Positions 8,455 through 16,569 are shown, numbered from the stretch's first letter. The stretch is 64,000 nt of DNA from Nocardioidaceae bacterium UBA4001 (GCA_002384855.1 DGBP01000064.1:1-64000); one strand, 5' to 3'. Notes: generated by a model not told the origin, from the letters alone. Numbers and translations: made by a program.

Positions 8455-9468
8455 TTGGCAAGCAGGTTCGGACCTGACGAGCGCAAGCTCCTCGAGTCGG
8501 CGGCGGGCCGGCTGTACAGCAACGCCGCGACGCACGGCCGCTTGCCCGCGGCCGACCCCCGCTTCGAGGAGGACGGGGAGTTCCACGACGCGCTCGACCT
8601 GCTGCTCGAGCTCGGGCTGCTGGTTCACGACGGGGTCAGCGGTCACTACCTGCCCGTCGACCCCGCGTCGGTGCAGAACCGCGTCGTCGTGCCACTCAGC
8701 CGCGAGGGCGCCGACCTGCTCAACGAGTCGGCCGAGTGGGCCGAGGCGTTCTCCGACCTCGGTCAGGCGTACCGACGCGCAACCACCTCGACCTCGGCGC
8801 CGATCACCGAAATTCGGGGTCTGCCCCAGATCGACAACTACCTGAAGGCACTCGTCAGCGACTGCCGTACCGAGCTCCTCACTGCCCAGCCCTATGGACG
8901 GCGGCCGGCGGAGGACCTGGCGCGCGCCGAGAACCGCGACCTGCGGGCGCTCGACCGCGGCGTGCGCATGCGGACGCTCTACCAGCACTCAGCACGGCAG
9001 AGCCCCGCCACGAGGGAGTACGTCGCCGAGATCACCGCCCATGGCGGCGAGGTGCGCACTCTTGATGAGTTCTTCAAGCGGCTGATCATCGTCGACCGAG
9101 ACGTCGCCGTGATTCCAGGCTCCGAGGATCATCACACCGCACTTGCCTTGCGTGACAAGTCGGTCGTCGCCTATCTCGTCGACATCTTCGAACGCTCCTG
9201 GGAGCGAGGGCGACCCTTCACCGCCCATGACGGCCGCAGCGAGAAGAGCATCGCCTCCGACGTGCGGGCGATGACGATTCGGCTGTTGGTAGAGGGACAC
9301 AGCGACCCGGCCAGCGCCAAGCGTCTCGGCGTGAGCACGCGAACCTACGCCGGCTACATCGCCTCTCTCAAGGAGGAGTACGCCGTGCAGACCCGCTTCC
9401 AGCTCGGCCATGCGATGGGACGCGCCGACGCTCACGAGGAGAAGCGGGACAAGTTCGAGGACTTCTGA
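8455..9468 (+). CDS. LuxR-like HTH regulator with TrmB/PLD-like sensory region
   Basis: 337-residue predicted DNA-binding regulator. I do not recognise a named gene. The N-terminal part (residues 1-75) looks like a helical winged-helix-type region (DERKLLESAAGRLYSN, LDLLLELGLLVHDG). The middle (about 125-255) resembles the PLD-like effector region found in TrmB-type regulators (LPQIDNYLKALVSDCRTELL, VRMRTLYQHS, DEFFKRLIIVDRDVAVIPG, VVAYLVDIFERSW). The C-terminus (about 272-312) is a LuxR/sigma-4-type HTH (MTIRLLVEGHSDPASAKRLG, VSTRTYAGYI). The TTG start at 8455 is preceded by GAGGGAGGA at good spacing; an earlier in-frame TTG at 8425 has no such site. It faces a small secreted peptide gene across a strong terminator, so it may sense that peptide; this is inference. 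Confidence 0.8.
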   Translation: MASRFGPDERKLLESAAGRLYSNAATHGRLPAADPRFEEDGEFHDALDLLLELGLLVHDGVSGHYLPVDPASVQNRVVVPLSREGADLLNESAEWAEAFSDLGQAYRRATTSTSAPITEIRGLPQIDNYLKALVSDCRTELLTAQPYGRRPAEDLARAENRDLRALDRGVRMRTLYQHSARQSPATREYVAEITAHGGEVRTLDEFFKRLIIVDRDVAVIPGSEDHHTALALRDKSVVAYLVDIFERSWERGRPFTAHDGRSEKSIASDVRAMTIRLLVEGHSDPASAKRLGVSTRTYAGYIASLKEEYAVQTRFQLGHAMGRADAHEEKRDKFEDF

Positions 9469-9516
9469 TTTCTCGTCGACGTCAACCGCCGTACCCCCGA
9501 CTGACCGAGAAATGAG

Positions 9517-9554
9517 GCGAGGGCAGACCATGTGGGATACATGTCTGCCCTCGC
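9517..9554. terminator. Strong terminator between the regulator and the peptide gene
   Basis: 16-bp stem (GCGAGGGCAGA, one bulged C, then CATGT with the complement) around GGGAT. It lies 48 bases after the regulator stop and can also end transcripts from the convergent peptide gene. Confidence 0.8.
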
Positions 9555-9567
9555 GGGGTTGAGACGG

Positions 9568-9611
9568 GCCGGGGGGGATGGCACTAGGAGCGAACAGCCG
9601 GGGGGGTTGGC
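9568..9611. repeat. Two G7-tract direct repeats downstream of the peptide gene
   Basis: GCCGGGGGGG(A/T)TGGC occurs at 9568-9582 and 9597-9611, differing at one base. On the transcribed minus strand these would be C7 tracts in the 3' region of the peptide mRNA. Function unknown. Confidence 0.5.
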
Positions 9612-9683
9612 TTGATGTTCGTCCTTCGTCTCAAACTCTGTGGCGCCGTCGAGTCTGGCGCATTTGTGGGTCGTACCGGCGGG

Positions 9684-9866
9684 TCAGACGCCACCCCAGC
9701 CGGTGTCCTTCAGCTGCACGACGGAGCTCGGCGCGGTCTTGGTGGTGCTCGTCCCACCCCAGCCAGTGTCCTTGGCCTGTGCCGGCGCAGCGAGCGCTCC
9801 CGCCAGGAGGACGGCCGAGGCGAGTGCTCCGGCGGCAACCTTGCCGACGATTCGCATCTTGTTCAT
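9684..9866 (-). CDS. Small secreted peptide precursor with two KDTGWGG repeats
   Basis: 60-residue precursor. Residues 1-31 form a classical signal peptide (Lys/Arg N-region, Ala/Leu-rich core, APAQA before the predicted cleavage). The mature peptide would be 29 residues: KDTGWGG, a 14-residue Ser/Thr-rich spacer, KDTGWGG, then a final Val. The two heptads differ at synonymous positions, which suggests the amino-acid motif is selected. AAAGAGG lies 7 bases before the ATG. The gene faces the LuxR-like regulator at 8455, and a near-perfect dyad lies about 80-105 bases upstream of the start. No cysteine is present, so a disulfide-bonded toxin is unlikely. A signalling peptide, a substrate for modification or a surface peptide are possible; none is proven. 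Confidence 0.75.
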   Translation of the reverse strand: MNKMRIVGKVAAGALASAVLLAGALAAPAQAKDTGWGGTSTTKTAPSSVVQLKDTGWGGV

Positions 9867-10228
9867 CGGTCAACCTCTTTGTGATAGTCGGTGCGACCAC
9901 GTGAGTGGCTTGCCTCTAGTCTCCGGCACTACGCAGGGGTTCTGCTAGCAAACCCATCCTCATAGGTTTGCACTGCATCTTTCTGCAGAACTCCTGATCT
10001 CCTGCGCACGCAACGATCTAGGTGTATCCTTCGCCGGCACGTCAGGCGGGGTGGTCGCGGCCCGCGCCGAACGCCCGAAACGCGCCGCGAAACGGCACTA
10101 TCTCGCATCATCCTCGCCCACGTATGCGCGCTCTACAAGGATTGATGCGCAGTCGGTCCGGGGCGCAACCGATGTGTGCACCGCGGGGCGGACACCTGCA
10201 CGAACGTGCAGCGCCTACCCTGGATCAG
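9867..10228. other. Divergent intergenic region: peptide promoter and metallophosphoesterase leader
   Basis: No protein gene was recognised. It contains the peptide ribosome site, the GCAAACC-N10-GGTTTGC dyad (9948-9971), a second palindrome CTGCA-N6-TGCAG (9973-9988), and sequence upstream of the plus-strand metallophosphoesterase. The first 150 bases are noticeably less GC-rich than the surroundings, as expected for a promoter. Confidence 0.5.
9948..9971. promoter_or_regulatory. Operator-like dyad upstream of the peptide gene
   Basis: GCAAACC-N10-GGTTTGC, extendable to 9-base arms with one mismatch. Its centre lies about 93 bases upstream of the peptide ATG on the minus strand. A LuxR-type activator binding near -40 would fit a start site near 9919 with a weak TAGTGC -10 element (9926-9931). 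This assignment is tentative. Confidence 0.45.
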
Positions 10229-11809
10229 ATGGCTTCTCGAGGATCGCGCCGGGCGGGGGCGCTGCTGGCAGCATGGGCGGCAGTCTCCCTGCCGGCGGCC
10301 GCCACGGTCTTCACGAGCTCGGAGGAGCGGACCACGCTCGCGGGACACGAGGCGGTGGTCTCCCCCGCGTTCGACGGCTACGCGACGCTGGACCTCGGCC
10401 CGTACCTGCCCAACCTGCGCTACCCGACCGAGCGGGTCCTCGGTGCGCACATCGACTTCGGCAAGACCAACCTCACGTCGTTCGAGGCGTTGATCAACCG
10501 CTACACGGTGATCGGCACCCAACCGCGCGGTGAGATCGCCAAGGTCACCGGTGCCCTCACCGACATGGCGGTTCAGAGCGCGGTCACCGGCGCGGTCCTC
10601 GGCCTGGCAGGTCCGGGCCTGTGGGTCCTGCTCGGGAGCCGGCGGAGGGCCGAGCTCGGCCAGCAGCTCTCCGGCCGGCGTGTGGCGGTTGCCGGTGCCG
10701 TGGTCGTCGTACTCGTGGGGGTGCTGGTCCGGCCATGGGAGCTCGGCCCGGCGACCGCGGAGCAGGGCCGGCCCGACTGGCGACCACTGTCGGCCGAGCT
10801 GCCCGACGTCACCATCCCCGAGCAGGCCCAGCCGCTCGAGGTGGAGGCGGGCCTGTTCACGAGCGGGACGAAGCGGATCGCCGAGAGCCTGCTGGACAGC
10901 TACGCCAAGGGCGACGCCTTCTACAGCAGGGTGGCCGACTCGGTGCCGGGCTTCGCCGGGCAGGTCCGACAGCCGGCCGACGACGAGACCGTGGCGCTGC
11001 TGGTGAGCGACCGCCACGACAACGTGGGCATGGACAAGGTCGCCCGAGCGCTGGCCGACGCAGGCGGGGCGACGATGCTGCTCGCCGCCGGGGACGACAC
11101 GTCCACCGGGTCCACCTGGGAGGCGTTCAGCCTGGACTCGCTCGACCAGGTGTTCGCCGACTACGACGACCGTTTCGCGATCACCGGCAACCACGACCAG
11201 GGCGAGTTCGTCGGGGAGTACCTCGCCGACCTCGGCTTCACCCGTCCCGACGGCGAGCTGGTCGAGGGCCCCGACGGCATCCGCGTGCTCGGCGCGGACG
11301 ACCCGCGCAGCAGCGGCCTCGGAGCCTGGCGCGACGAGGAGGGGCTGTCGTTCCACGAGCACGAGCAGCGCGTCGCCGACCGCGCCTGTGAGTACGACGA
11401 GCAGGGCGACCGGGTCTCCACCCTCCTGACCCACGACGCGAACACCGGTCGTGAGGCGCTGCGACGCGGCTGCGTCGACCTCGTCGTGGGCGGGCACCTC
11501 CACGAGCAGGTCGGTCCCCGCGAGGTCCTCGGTGCCAACGGCAGCACCGGCTACACCTACACGAACGGCACCACCGGTGGGGCCGCCTACGCCATCGCGA
11601 TCGGGAGCAAGCTGCGCCGCGACGCGATGGTGACGCTGGTGACCTACCGGGAGGGCCGGCCAGTCGGCGTCCAGCCGATCACGGTCCGGACGAACGGCGC
11701 CTTCGCGATCAGCCCGTTCCTCCCGCTGGACCCGCCGCCCGGTCCGGCCGACGAGGGCACCGAGGGGACGGGGACGACGAACGGCCCCGACGAAGACGAG
11801 ACTCCGTAG
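10229..11809 (+). CDS. Membrane-anchored metallophosphoesterase
   Basis: 526-residue predicted metal-dependent phosphoesterase, anchored in the membrane. The N-terminal region has a hydrophobic segment (residues 10-28, LLAAWAAVSLPAAATVF), and two more lie near 113-132 (AVTGAVLGLAGPGLWVLLG) and 148-166 (VAVAGAVVVVLVGVLV). The calcineurin-like domain follows: DRHDN near 263, GDDTS near 289, TGNHDQ near 318 and GGHLH near 421 supply the usual metal ligands. The first motif is DxH, as in the family. The C-terminus is a Gly/Thr/Glu-rich tail. The ATG has only a weak ribosome site, so the start could shift slightly. The substrate is unknown. The stop codon lies inside a hairpin shared with tRNA-Ser. 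Confidence 0.8.
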   Translation: MASRGSRRAGALLAAWAAVSLPAAATVFTSSEERTTLAGHEAVVSPAFDGYATLDLGPYLPNLRYPTERVLGAHIDFGKTNLTSFEALINRYTVIGTQPRGEIAKVTGALTDMAVQSAVTGAVLGLAGPGLWVLLGSRRRAELGQQLSGRRVAVAGAVVVVLVGVLVRPWELGPATAEQGRPDWRPLSAELPDVTIPEQAQPLEVEAGLFTSGTKRIAESLLDSYAKGDAFYSRVADSVPGFAGQVRQPADDETVALLVSDRHDNVGMDKVARALADAGGATMLLAAGDDTSTGSTWEAFSLDSLDQVFADYDDRFAITGNHDQGEFVGEYLADLGFTRPDGELVEGPDGIRVLGADDPRSSGLGAWRDEEGLSFHEHEQRVADRACEYDEQGDRVSTLLTHDANTGREALRRGCVDLVVGGHLHEQVGPREVLGANGSTGYTYTNGTTGGAAYAIAIGSKLRRDAMVTLVTYREGRPVGVQPITVRTNGAFAISPFLPLDPPPGPADEGTEGTGTTNGPDEDETP

Positions 11810-11817
11810 GGGCCGTT
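11780..11817. terminator. Hairpin spanning the metallophosphoesterase stop
   Basis: AACGGCCCC and GGGGCCGTT (9-bp stem, 20-base loop) lie between two convergent units, the metallophosphoesterase (plus) and tRNA-Ser (minus). It includes the stop codon. Confidence 0.5.
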
Positions 11818-11826
11818 CGGGTCTGG

Positions 11827-11916
11827 CGGAGGTGGCGGGATTTGAACCCGCGAGAGGGGATTACCCTCAACCCGCTTAGCAGGCGGGCGCCATAAACCGG
11901 ACTAGGCGACACCTCC
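11827..11916 (-). tRNA. tRNA-Ser (anticodon GCT)
   Basis: 90 bases with the long variable arm typical of serine tRNAs. The acceptor is GGAGGTG with CACCTCC, the anticodon stem-loop is CCCGC-CTGCTAA-GCGGG, and the T-loop is TTCAAAT. It reads AGC and AGU codons. Confidence 0.95.
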
Positions 11917-11971
11917 AGACAGCGAGCACAGGTTACCCGTGGGCGGGCGACCTGAGCCAATCGGGGCGTGG

Positions 11972-12424
11972 TCAACCGATCCGGCGGTAGCCGTGGCCCT
12001 TGTCGAGGTGGGCCTGCAGGTCTCGCACGAAGTCGTCCGGGTCTCCCGCGAGCATGCGCACGGGGACGGTCGTCGTACGCCCGTCTCGCAGCCGGAGGAC
12101 CACCACCCGCTCGCCTGCCGAGGTCGCGGTGACCACGTCCTCGACGTCGGTCCAGCGCGCCTCGGCGGTGCCTGCGCCGCGGATGTGGCGGACCCGGTAG
12201 CCGGTGTCGTCGAGACGGACGATGGTGGTACGTCGTGACAGCGCCACCGCCGCGACGAGCACCAGCACCGCCGTACCGAGGACGCCCGCCCCGAGCAGCC
12301 AGGCGGGGAGCTCGAACAGCGCCACGAGCAGGGTCAGCACCACCACGACGACCCCGAGGGCTGCGAGGAGGACGCCCAGCATGCGGGCGGCGAGGGGGCG
12401 GGAAAGTCGATAGTCGGATGGCAC
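11972..12424 (-). CDS. Two-helix membrane protein with a PH-like C-terminal domain
   Basis: 150-residue hypothetical protein. Two predicted transmembrane segments (residues about 14-38, RMLGVLLAALGVVVVVLTLL, and 42-63, WLLGAGVLGTAVLVLVAAVA) are followed by a cytoplasmic beta-rich region (TTIVRLDDTGYRVRHIRGAG, ARWTDVEDVV, VVVLRLRDGRTTTVPVRML) like the PH domains of small actinobacterial membrane proteins. It ends in a short helix (DPDDFVRDLQAHLD). It lies between the two tRNA-Ser genes and diverges from the coiled-coil gene at 12557. No function can be assigned. Confidence 0.75.
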   Translation of the reverse strand: MPSDYRLSRPLAARMLGVLLAALGVVVVVLTLLVALFELPAWLLGAGVLGTAVLVLVAAVALSRRTTIVRLDDTGYRVRHIRGAGTAEARWTDVEDVVTATSAGERVVVLRLRDGRTTTVPVRMLAGDPDDFVRDLQAHLDKGHGYRRIG

Positions 12425-12556
12425 GCCCCGATTGAACCCGCCCCACGGCCGCGGACAAAATTGCGGTGGCGACGGCCCTTGTCACAGGCGATCCCCCGGG
12501 GCGACACTGAGACTTCCCTCCCCGCCCCCCGCGGCCGTCGGCAGGAGGTGGCCCCT

Positions 12557-12916
12557 ATGGCTACTCTCGACCACGCGATCATCGGTTTGAGTCAGGCACT
12601 CGACCGTCCGCGCCGCCATCAGATGTGGCGCTGGCTGGTGCGACACCGCGTCGCCGGCGTCCACGAGGCCCTCCTCGACGAGACCGAGCGAGCCGCCGAC
12701 GCCTGGCTCGCCGCCCGGCAGAGCGCGCTCGCTCGGGAGCGGGAGGTGCTGCTGCGCAAGCTGGAGCGCCTCGGCTGCCAGGTCGCCGACTCCCCCGACG
12801 TCGAGCCCGTGCACAGCGAGCTCAAGCGCGTCGTGTCGGAGCTCCAGCGGCACCGGCAGCGGCTCAACGACCTGCTCTACGACACGGTCGCTCTCGAGCT
12901 CGGCGGCTCCGAGTAG
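12557..12916 (+). CDS. Small coiled-coil protein of unknown function
   Basis: 119-residue acidic and basic helical protein. The ATG is preceded by a near-ideal AGGAGGT (12543-12549). Residues 45-75 and 90-112 are charged heptad-like helices (ARQSALAREREVLLRKLERL, ELKRVVSELQRHRQRLNDLL) that should form coiled coils. It has one Cys and no signal peptide or membrane segment. I do not recognise a family. It sits just upstream of a convergent tRNA-Ser gene. Confidence 0.75.
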   Translation: MATLDHAIIGLSQALDRPRRHQMWRWLVRHRVAGVHEALLDETERAADAWLAARQSALAREREVLLRKLERLGCQVADSPDVEPVHSELKRVVSELQRHRQRLNDLLYDTVALELGGSE

Positions 12917-12931
12917 TCAGCACACAGCCAG

Positions 12932-13020
12932 CAGAGGGGGCGGGATTCGAACCCGCGGCTGACATCTCTGCCAGCGACCGCTTTCAAGGCGGTTCCGATC
13001 GGCCACTCCGGCACCCCTCC
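12932..13020 (-). tRNA. tRNA-Ser (anticodon TGA)
   Basis: 89-base class II tRNA with a long variable arm. The anticodon stem-loop is ACCGC-CTTGAAA-GCGGT and the T-loop is TTCGAAT. The acceptor GGAGGGG pairs with CCCCTCT, leaving a G-T wobble as the first pair. It reads UCA and related codons. Confidence 0.93.
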
Positions 13021-13097
13021 GTGAACCGGTCCCGGTCACAGGGCCGGCCACGCGGACGAGTGTAGGCGAGCCGACCGGGGAGCCGGTCGGCGTGGGG

Positions 13098-13331
13098 TCA
13101 GAGCTCCAGGGAGACCAGGACGTCGCCCTCCTGGACGGCGTCGCCCTCGGCCACCTTCACAGCGGTGACCGTGCCGGCCGTCTCGGTGAGCACCGGGATC
13201 TCCATCTTCATCGACTCCAGGAGCACCACGGTGTCGCCGACGGCGAGCCGGTCGCCGGGTCCGACGGGGATCTTCAGCACGCTGGCGGCCATCTCGGCGA
13301 CGATGTCTGCGGTCCTGGGCTCACGGGGCAT
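13098..13331 (-). CDS. Stand-alone biotin/lipoyl attachment protein (BCCP-like)
   Basis: 77-residue biotinyl domain. The motif ESMKMEIPV places the biotin on Lys42, and the rest (VLKIPVGPGDRLAVGDTVVL, GTVTAVKVAEGDAVQEGDVL) is the usual barrel-sandwich fold. Such short proteins act as carriers for acyl-CoA carboxylases or decarboxylases. No carboxylase gene is next to it, so its partner is not known; the nearest carboxylase genes in the window, at 43-47 kb, have their own fused carrier. It ends 62 bases upstream of a minus-strand membrane protein's stop region and reads in the same direction. Confidence 0.88.
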   Translation of the reverse strand: MPREPRTADIVAEMAASVLKIPVGPGDRLAVGDTVVLLESMKMEIPVLTETAGTVTAVKVAEGDAVQEGDVLVSLEL

Positions 13332-13393
13332 GGCGTGGACCGTACACGCGCGCGAGCGTTACCCGCAGGTAGCGGCTGCCCGTTCCGAGTCGC

Positions 13394-14545
13394 TCAGAGC
13401 AGGGGCTCGAGCCGGCCCGGCTCCGGACGGTGCGCGGCGAGCTCCTCGAGCCGTCGGGCGCGTCGCCCTCGCGCGCCGGTGAGGAACAGGTCCGCCCGGA
13501 CGATGAGGTAGCCGAGGAGCAGGCCCAGCAGCAGGCTGTACCCCACGGTCATCCCCACCACGGCCAGGTCGGCCCCGGGGACCAGGAGCGAGGCCGCCAC
13601 GACCGCGAGGCCCGGCGCTCCGAAAGCCGTCACCCACCATCCCTGCCGCCGCCGTGCCCGGGTGGAGACACCCCAGGCGAGGGCCGGGAATCCGAGCAGC
13701 ACCTCGAGGGGACGCGGGACAGCCCCGAGCACCTCCTCGGCGCGCGTGAGAGCTGCCTCGACGGTCTCGATCATCCCGGGTGAGCCCCAACGGCCCAGCG
13801 CCTCGGTGTAGGCGAGGGTCACCGTCAGCAGGACCACTCCGCCGACGATCACGATCAGACCGCGCCGCCCGAGACCGTGGATGCCGGCACCGAGCCGGTA
13901 GACCAGGGCGAGCGCCCCGAGCAGGGAGAAGCCGATGACGAGGTAGCCGGTGCGGGCCATCGACAGGTCCGCGCCGTAGGCCCACGCCCCGAAGGCGCCT
14001 CCGGCCGCGACCAGGGTGGCCAGCAGGACCTCGCGTACCACCCGGGAGAACTTCGCGGCAGGCGTGGTCGCGAGCACCCCGAGCAGGGCGGCCGCGACCA
14101 CGGTCGCCACCGCGGCGCCGGCGAGCAGCACGCCGGCCCCGGTCAGCACAGCAGCGCCGGCGAGCAGCAACGCCAACCCGCCGGCCGCCAGCGGACGTCC
14201 ACCGGTGCGCACCGCGAGACCATGCGTGTACAGCGTGGTGACGGTGACAGCACCGGCCTGGCGGACCTCCTCCGGGGCTTCGAACCCGGTCCACGGGAGC
14301 ACCACAGCGGTCAGCCCGGCCAGGAGCAGGACGAACCAGAACAGCCTCGCGGCGACGGACCCGAGCCGTGAGCGTCGCGACTCACGAGAGGGGTTGGCAG
14401 GTCGGGGAGGCCTCGGCGTCCCCGACGTGTGGGGAGGGGTGGGTGGTCGACGCGGCGCGATCCTCCGCCGGATGCGCTTCGGCGGGGGTTCCGCGCGACG
14501 CCGACCGGGCTTCTGCTCGGCACGCACCACGGTCAGAACCCTCAC
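13394..14545 (-). CDS. Polytopic membrane protein of unknown function with a basic, Pro-rich N-terminus
   Basis: 383 residues. The first 65 are rich in Arg and Pro (RRAEPPPKRIRRRIAPRRPP) and probably cytoplasmic. About eight to nine hydrophobic segments follow, including LFWFVLLLAGLTAVVLPW, LALLLAGAAVLTGAGVLLAG, YLVIGFSLLGALALVYRL, GLIVIVGGVVLLTVTLAY and VGMTVGYSLLLGLLLGYLIV. The C-terminus is a basic tail. The GTG start at 14545 has no clear ribosome site; another GTG lies a few codons inside. No family is recognised. Confidence 0.65.
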   Translation of the reverse strand: MRVLTVVRAEQKPGRRRAEPPPKRIRRRIAPRRPPTPPHTSGTPRPPRPANPSRESRRSRLGSVAARLFWFVLLLAGLTAVVLPWTGFEAPEEVRQAGAVTVTTLYTHGLAVRTGGRPLAAGGLALLLAGAAVLTGAGVLLAGAAVATVVAAALLGVLATTPAAKFSRVVREVLLATLVAAGGAFGAWAYGADLSMARTGYLVIGFSLLGALALVYRLGAGIHGLGRRGLIVIVGGVVLLTVTLAYTEALGRWGSPGMIETVEAALTRAEEVLGAVPRPLEVLLGFPALAWGVSTRARRRQGWWVTAFGAPGLAVVAASLLVPGADLAVVGMTVGYSLLLGLLLGYLIVRADLFLTGARGRRARRLEELAAHRPEPGRLEPLL

Positions 14546-14590
14546 GACGACGACGGACAGCCAGATCCCCCACCTGACCGCCCGAGGGTA

Positions 14591-15400
14591 TCAACCGACC
14601 GACCCGGCCCCTGCAGGGTCGATGCGGCGGTTGGCCAGGGAGGGGTTCTCGGCGCGTACCTCGTCGACGAGACTGCGCCGCAGCGTGGCGGTGACGAAGC
14701 GATCCTCGTCGCCGGCCTCGACGACCTCCCCGTGCGGTGTCACCGCCATGGAGTGCCCGGTGTAGCGGGGCCCCGGCTGGGCGGCGGCGACGACGTACAC
14801 GGTGTTCTCGACCGCTCGTGCCTTGAGCAGCGTCCGCCAGTGGTCCACCTTGCGCGGGCCGGCCACCCAGGCCGCGGGGAGCAGGATCACCTCGGCACCG
14901 CGGTCGACGAGGGCGCGCGCGAGCTCGGGGAAGCGCAGGTCGTAGCAGGTCATCAGCCCGACCCGGAGGCCGCCGACCTCCACCACGACGGGCTCGACCT
15001 CCCCGGCGACCAGACGGTCGGACTCCTTGTAGCCGAAGGAGTCGTAGAGGTGGATCTTGCGGTACGACGCCCGCAACCCGCCACGGTCGACGACGACGAG
15101 CGTGTTGTAGGGCCGGGTCGGGTCCTCACTGCGCTCGAACATGCCGGCCACGAGCGTGACGTCGTGGGCCCGGGCGAGCTCGGTGAGCCGTCGTACGAAC
15201 GGGCCGTCGAGGTCCTCGGCGAACCCCGCGACGTCCGAGCCCGGCTTTCCGAAGTCGCGCATCATCACCTCGGGGAAGACCACGAGGCCGGGCCGGGGCG
15301 AGCTCGCGCACACCTCCTCGACGATGCCCAGGGCCTCGCGGTTCTCCGCGGGGTCGAGCGAGGAGGCGATCTGGACGGCGGCGACAGTCAGCTCGGACAC
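14591..15400 (-). CDS. Carbon-nitrogen hydrolase (nitrilase superfamily)
   Basis: 269-residue amidase-type hydrolase of the nitrilase superfamily. The catalytic triad is visible: Glu44 in VVFPEVMMRDF, Lys115 in SYRKIHLYD and Cys152 in GLMTCYDLRFPE. The family cleaves C-N bonds of amides or omega-amides; the substrate is not predictable here. The GTG start at 15400 sits behind a GGGGGG-rich ribosome site. It diverges from mobA, with 46 bases between starts. Confidence 0.9.
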   Translation of the reverse strand: MSELTVAAVQIASSLDPAENREALGIVEEVCASSPRPGLVVFPEVMMRDFGKPGSDVAGFAEDLDGPFVRRLTELARAHDVTLVAGMFERSEDPTRPYNTLVVVDRGGLRASYRKIHLYDSFGYKESDRLVAGEVEPVVVEVGGLRVGLMTCYDLRFPELARALVDRGAEVILLPAAWVAGPRKVDHWRTLLKARAVENTVYVVAAAQPGPRYTGHSMAVTPHGEVVEAGDEDRFVTATLRRSLVDEVRAENPSLANRRIDPAGAGSVG

Positions 15401-15446
15401 GCCCCCCAGCGTGCCAGCCCCTCGGCTTTCCGCAAGACTGCGTCCC

Positions 15447-16031
15447 ATGACCTCTGCCTCTCCCGCCGTGGCGGCCGTGGTCCTGACCGGCGGCACGGGG
15501 GTGCGCCTGGGCGGGGCGGACAAGGCCTCGCTGGAGCTCGACGGGCGGACCCTGCTGGCGCACGCTCTCGCCGCCACGACAGGAGTCTCGGAGACGGTCG
15601 TGGTGGGCTCCGAGGTGGACACGGCCCGTCCGGTGCGCTGGACCCGCGAGGACCCGCCCGGAGGTGGGCCCGCCGCCGGTCTGCTCGCCGGCCTCGACGC
15701 GCTGGCCGTGCAGGGCGGGCTGGTGTGCGTCCTCGCTGTCGACATGCCCCGGTTCTCCGCGGCCACGCTCACCCGCCTGGTCGACGTGCTCGAGTCCGCG
15801 GGCGACTCCGCCGACGCCGCCTGCCTGGTCGACGGCGGAGGGCGGGTCCAGTGGCTGGCCGGCGTCTACCGGTACGACGCCCTCGCGGCCGCGAGACCTG
15901 CCGACCGGGCCGAGGAGCACGGGATGTCGACGAGACGGCTGATGAGCAGGCTGCGGATCGTCGGGGTCCCGGCGGTCGAGGACGAGGCGCACGACGTGGA
16001 CACCTGGGAGGACCTGCGGCGGCTGGAGTGA
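15447..16031 (+). CDS. mobA: Molybdenum cofactor guanylyltransferase-like nucleotidyltransferase (MobA)
   Basis: 194-residue NTP transferase of the MobA type, which attaches GMP (or CMP) to molybdopterin. The nucleotide-binding signature is LTGGTGVRLGGADKASLELDG (residues 13-33, matching LxGGxGxRxGGxDK). A central DMPR (near 99-102) supplies the metal-binding Asp. The C-terminus DEAHDVDTWEDL is typical of this family. DUF6457, which is sometimes fused to MobA in actinobacteria, is encoded about 1 kb downstream, supporting a role in molybdenum cofactor chemistry. Confidence 0.85.
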   Translation: MTSASPAVAAVVLTGGTGVRLGGADKASLELDGRTLLAHALAATTGVSETVVVGSEVDTARPVRWTREDPPGGGPAAGLLAGLDALAVQGGLVCVLAVDMPRFSAATLTRLVDVLESAGDSADAACLVDGGGRVQWLAGVYRYDALAAARPADRAEEHGMSTRRLMSRLRIVGVPAVEDEAHDVDTWEDLRRLE

Positions 16032-16140
16032 AGGTCTTGGGCAGCGTCGTGGAACATCGCAGCGGACGACCGACCTCAACCCCCGCACGACCAAGGATCT
16101 CCTGCCGCGACGCTGGGCCCGCCTCCTGACGGGGGCGCTG

Positions 16141-16569
16141 GTGCTCACCGTGGCGGTCCTCGTCACCGGCTGGCTGGCGGCCGACGGCACCGGAAGCTCC
16201 ATCACCGTGAGGCACCCCGCGGAGCGCAGCGTGCACACGTCCAGCCCGTTCCCCGGCTCGGAGTACGCGATCCCCCAGCTCGCCGCGGGGCTCCTCATGC
16301 TGCTCCTGCTCGCCGCCGTGCTGCGCCTGGTCGTGCTGCGTCCGGCAGTCGTCCGGTCCGACGTACCGACCGACAACCTGCTCCGTGCCGCCTCCGTCGT
16401 GCGCGCCGTCCGGGTCGCCGTCACCGCACTGGTCCTCACCTGCGCGGGCAACCTGTTCTTCGGCGGGATGACCGCGGTCAGGACCTTCGACCCGGGGTGG
16501 CAGCAGAACCTGTTCGGCGCCGGCACGATCCTCGGGGTCGTGCTCGGGGTGAGCGCGGGCGCGTCGTGA
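16141..16569 (+). CDS. Small membrane protein coupled to a GntR regulator
   Basis: 142 residues from the annotated GTG with about four hydrophobic segments (VAVLVTGWLAA, AAGLLMLLLLAAVLRLVVL, VRVAVTALVLTCAGNLFF, AGTILGVVLGVSAGA). No family is recognised. The reading frame continues upstream without a stop and reads like a plausible N-terminus (DLNPRTTKDLLPRRWARLLT) but without an ATG, GTG or TTG, so the true start is uncertain. Its TGA overlaps the GTG of the GntR-family gene by four bases, so the two are translationally coupled. Confidence 0.65.
   Translation: MLTVAVLVTGWLAADGTGSSITVRHPAERSVHTSSPFPGSEYAIPQLAAGLLMLLLLAAVLRLVVLRPAVVRSDVPTDNLLRAASVVRAVRVAVTALVLTCAGNLFFGGMTAVRTFDPGWQQNLFGAGTILGVVLGVSAGAS

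Noticed and set aside
9578..9904. Plus-strand open frame over the secreted peptide gene
   Set aside because: It is antisense to the KDTGWGG precursor, which has a signal peptide and a good ribosome site; the plus-strand product is Arg-rich with no signal.
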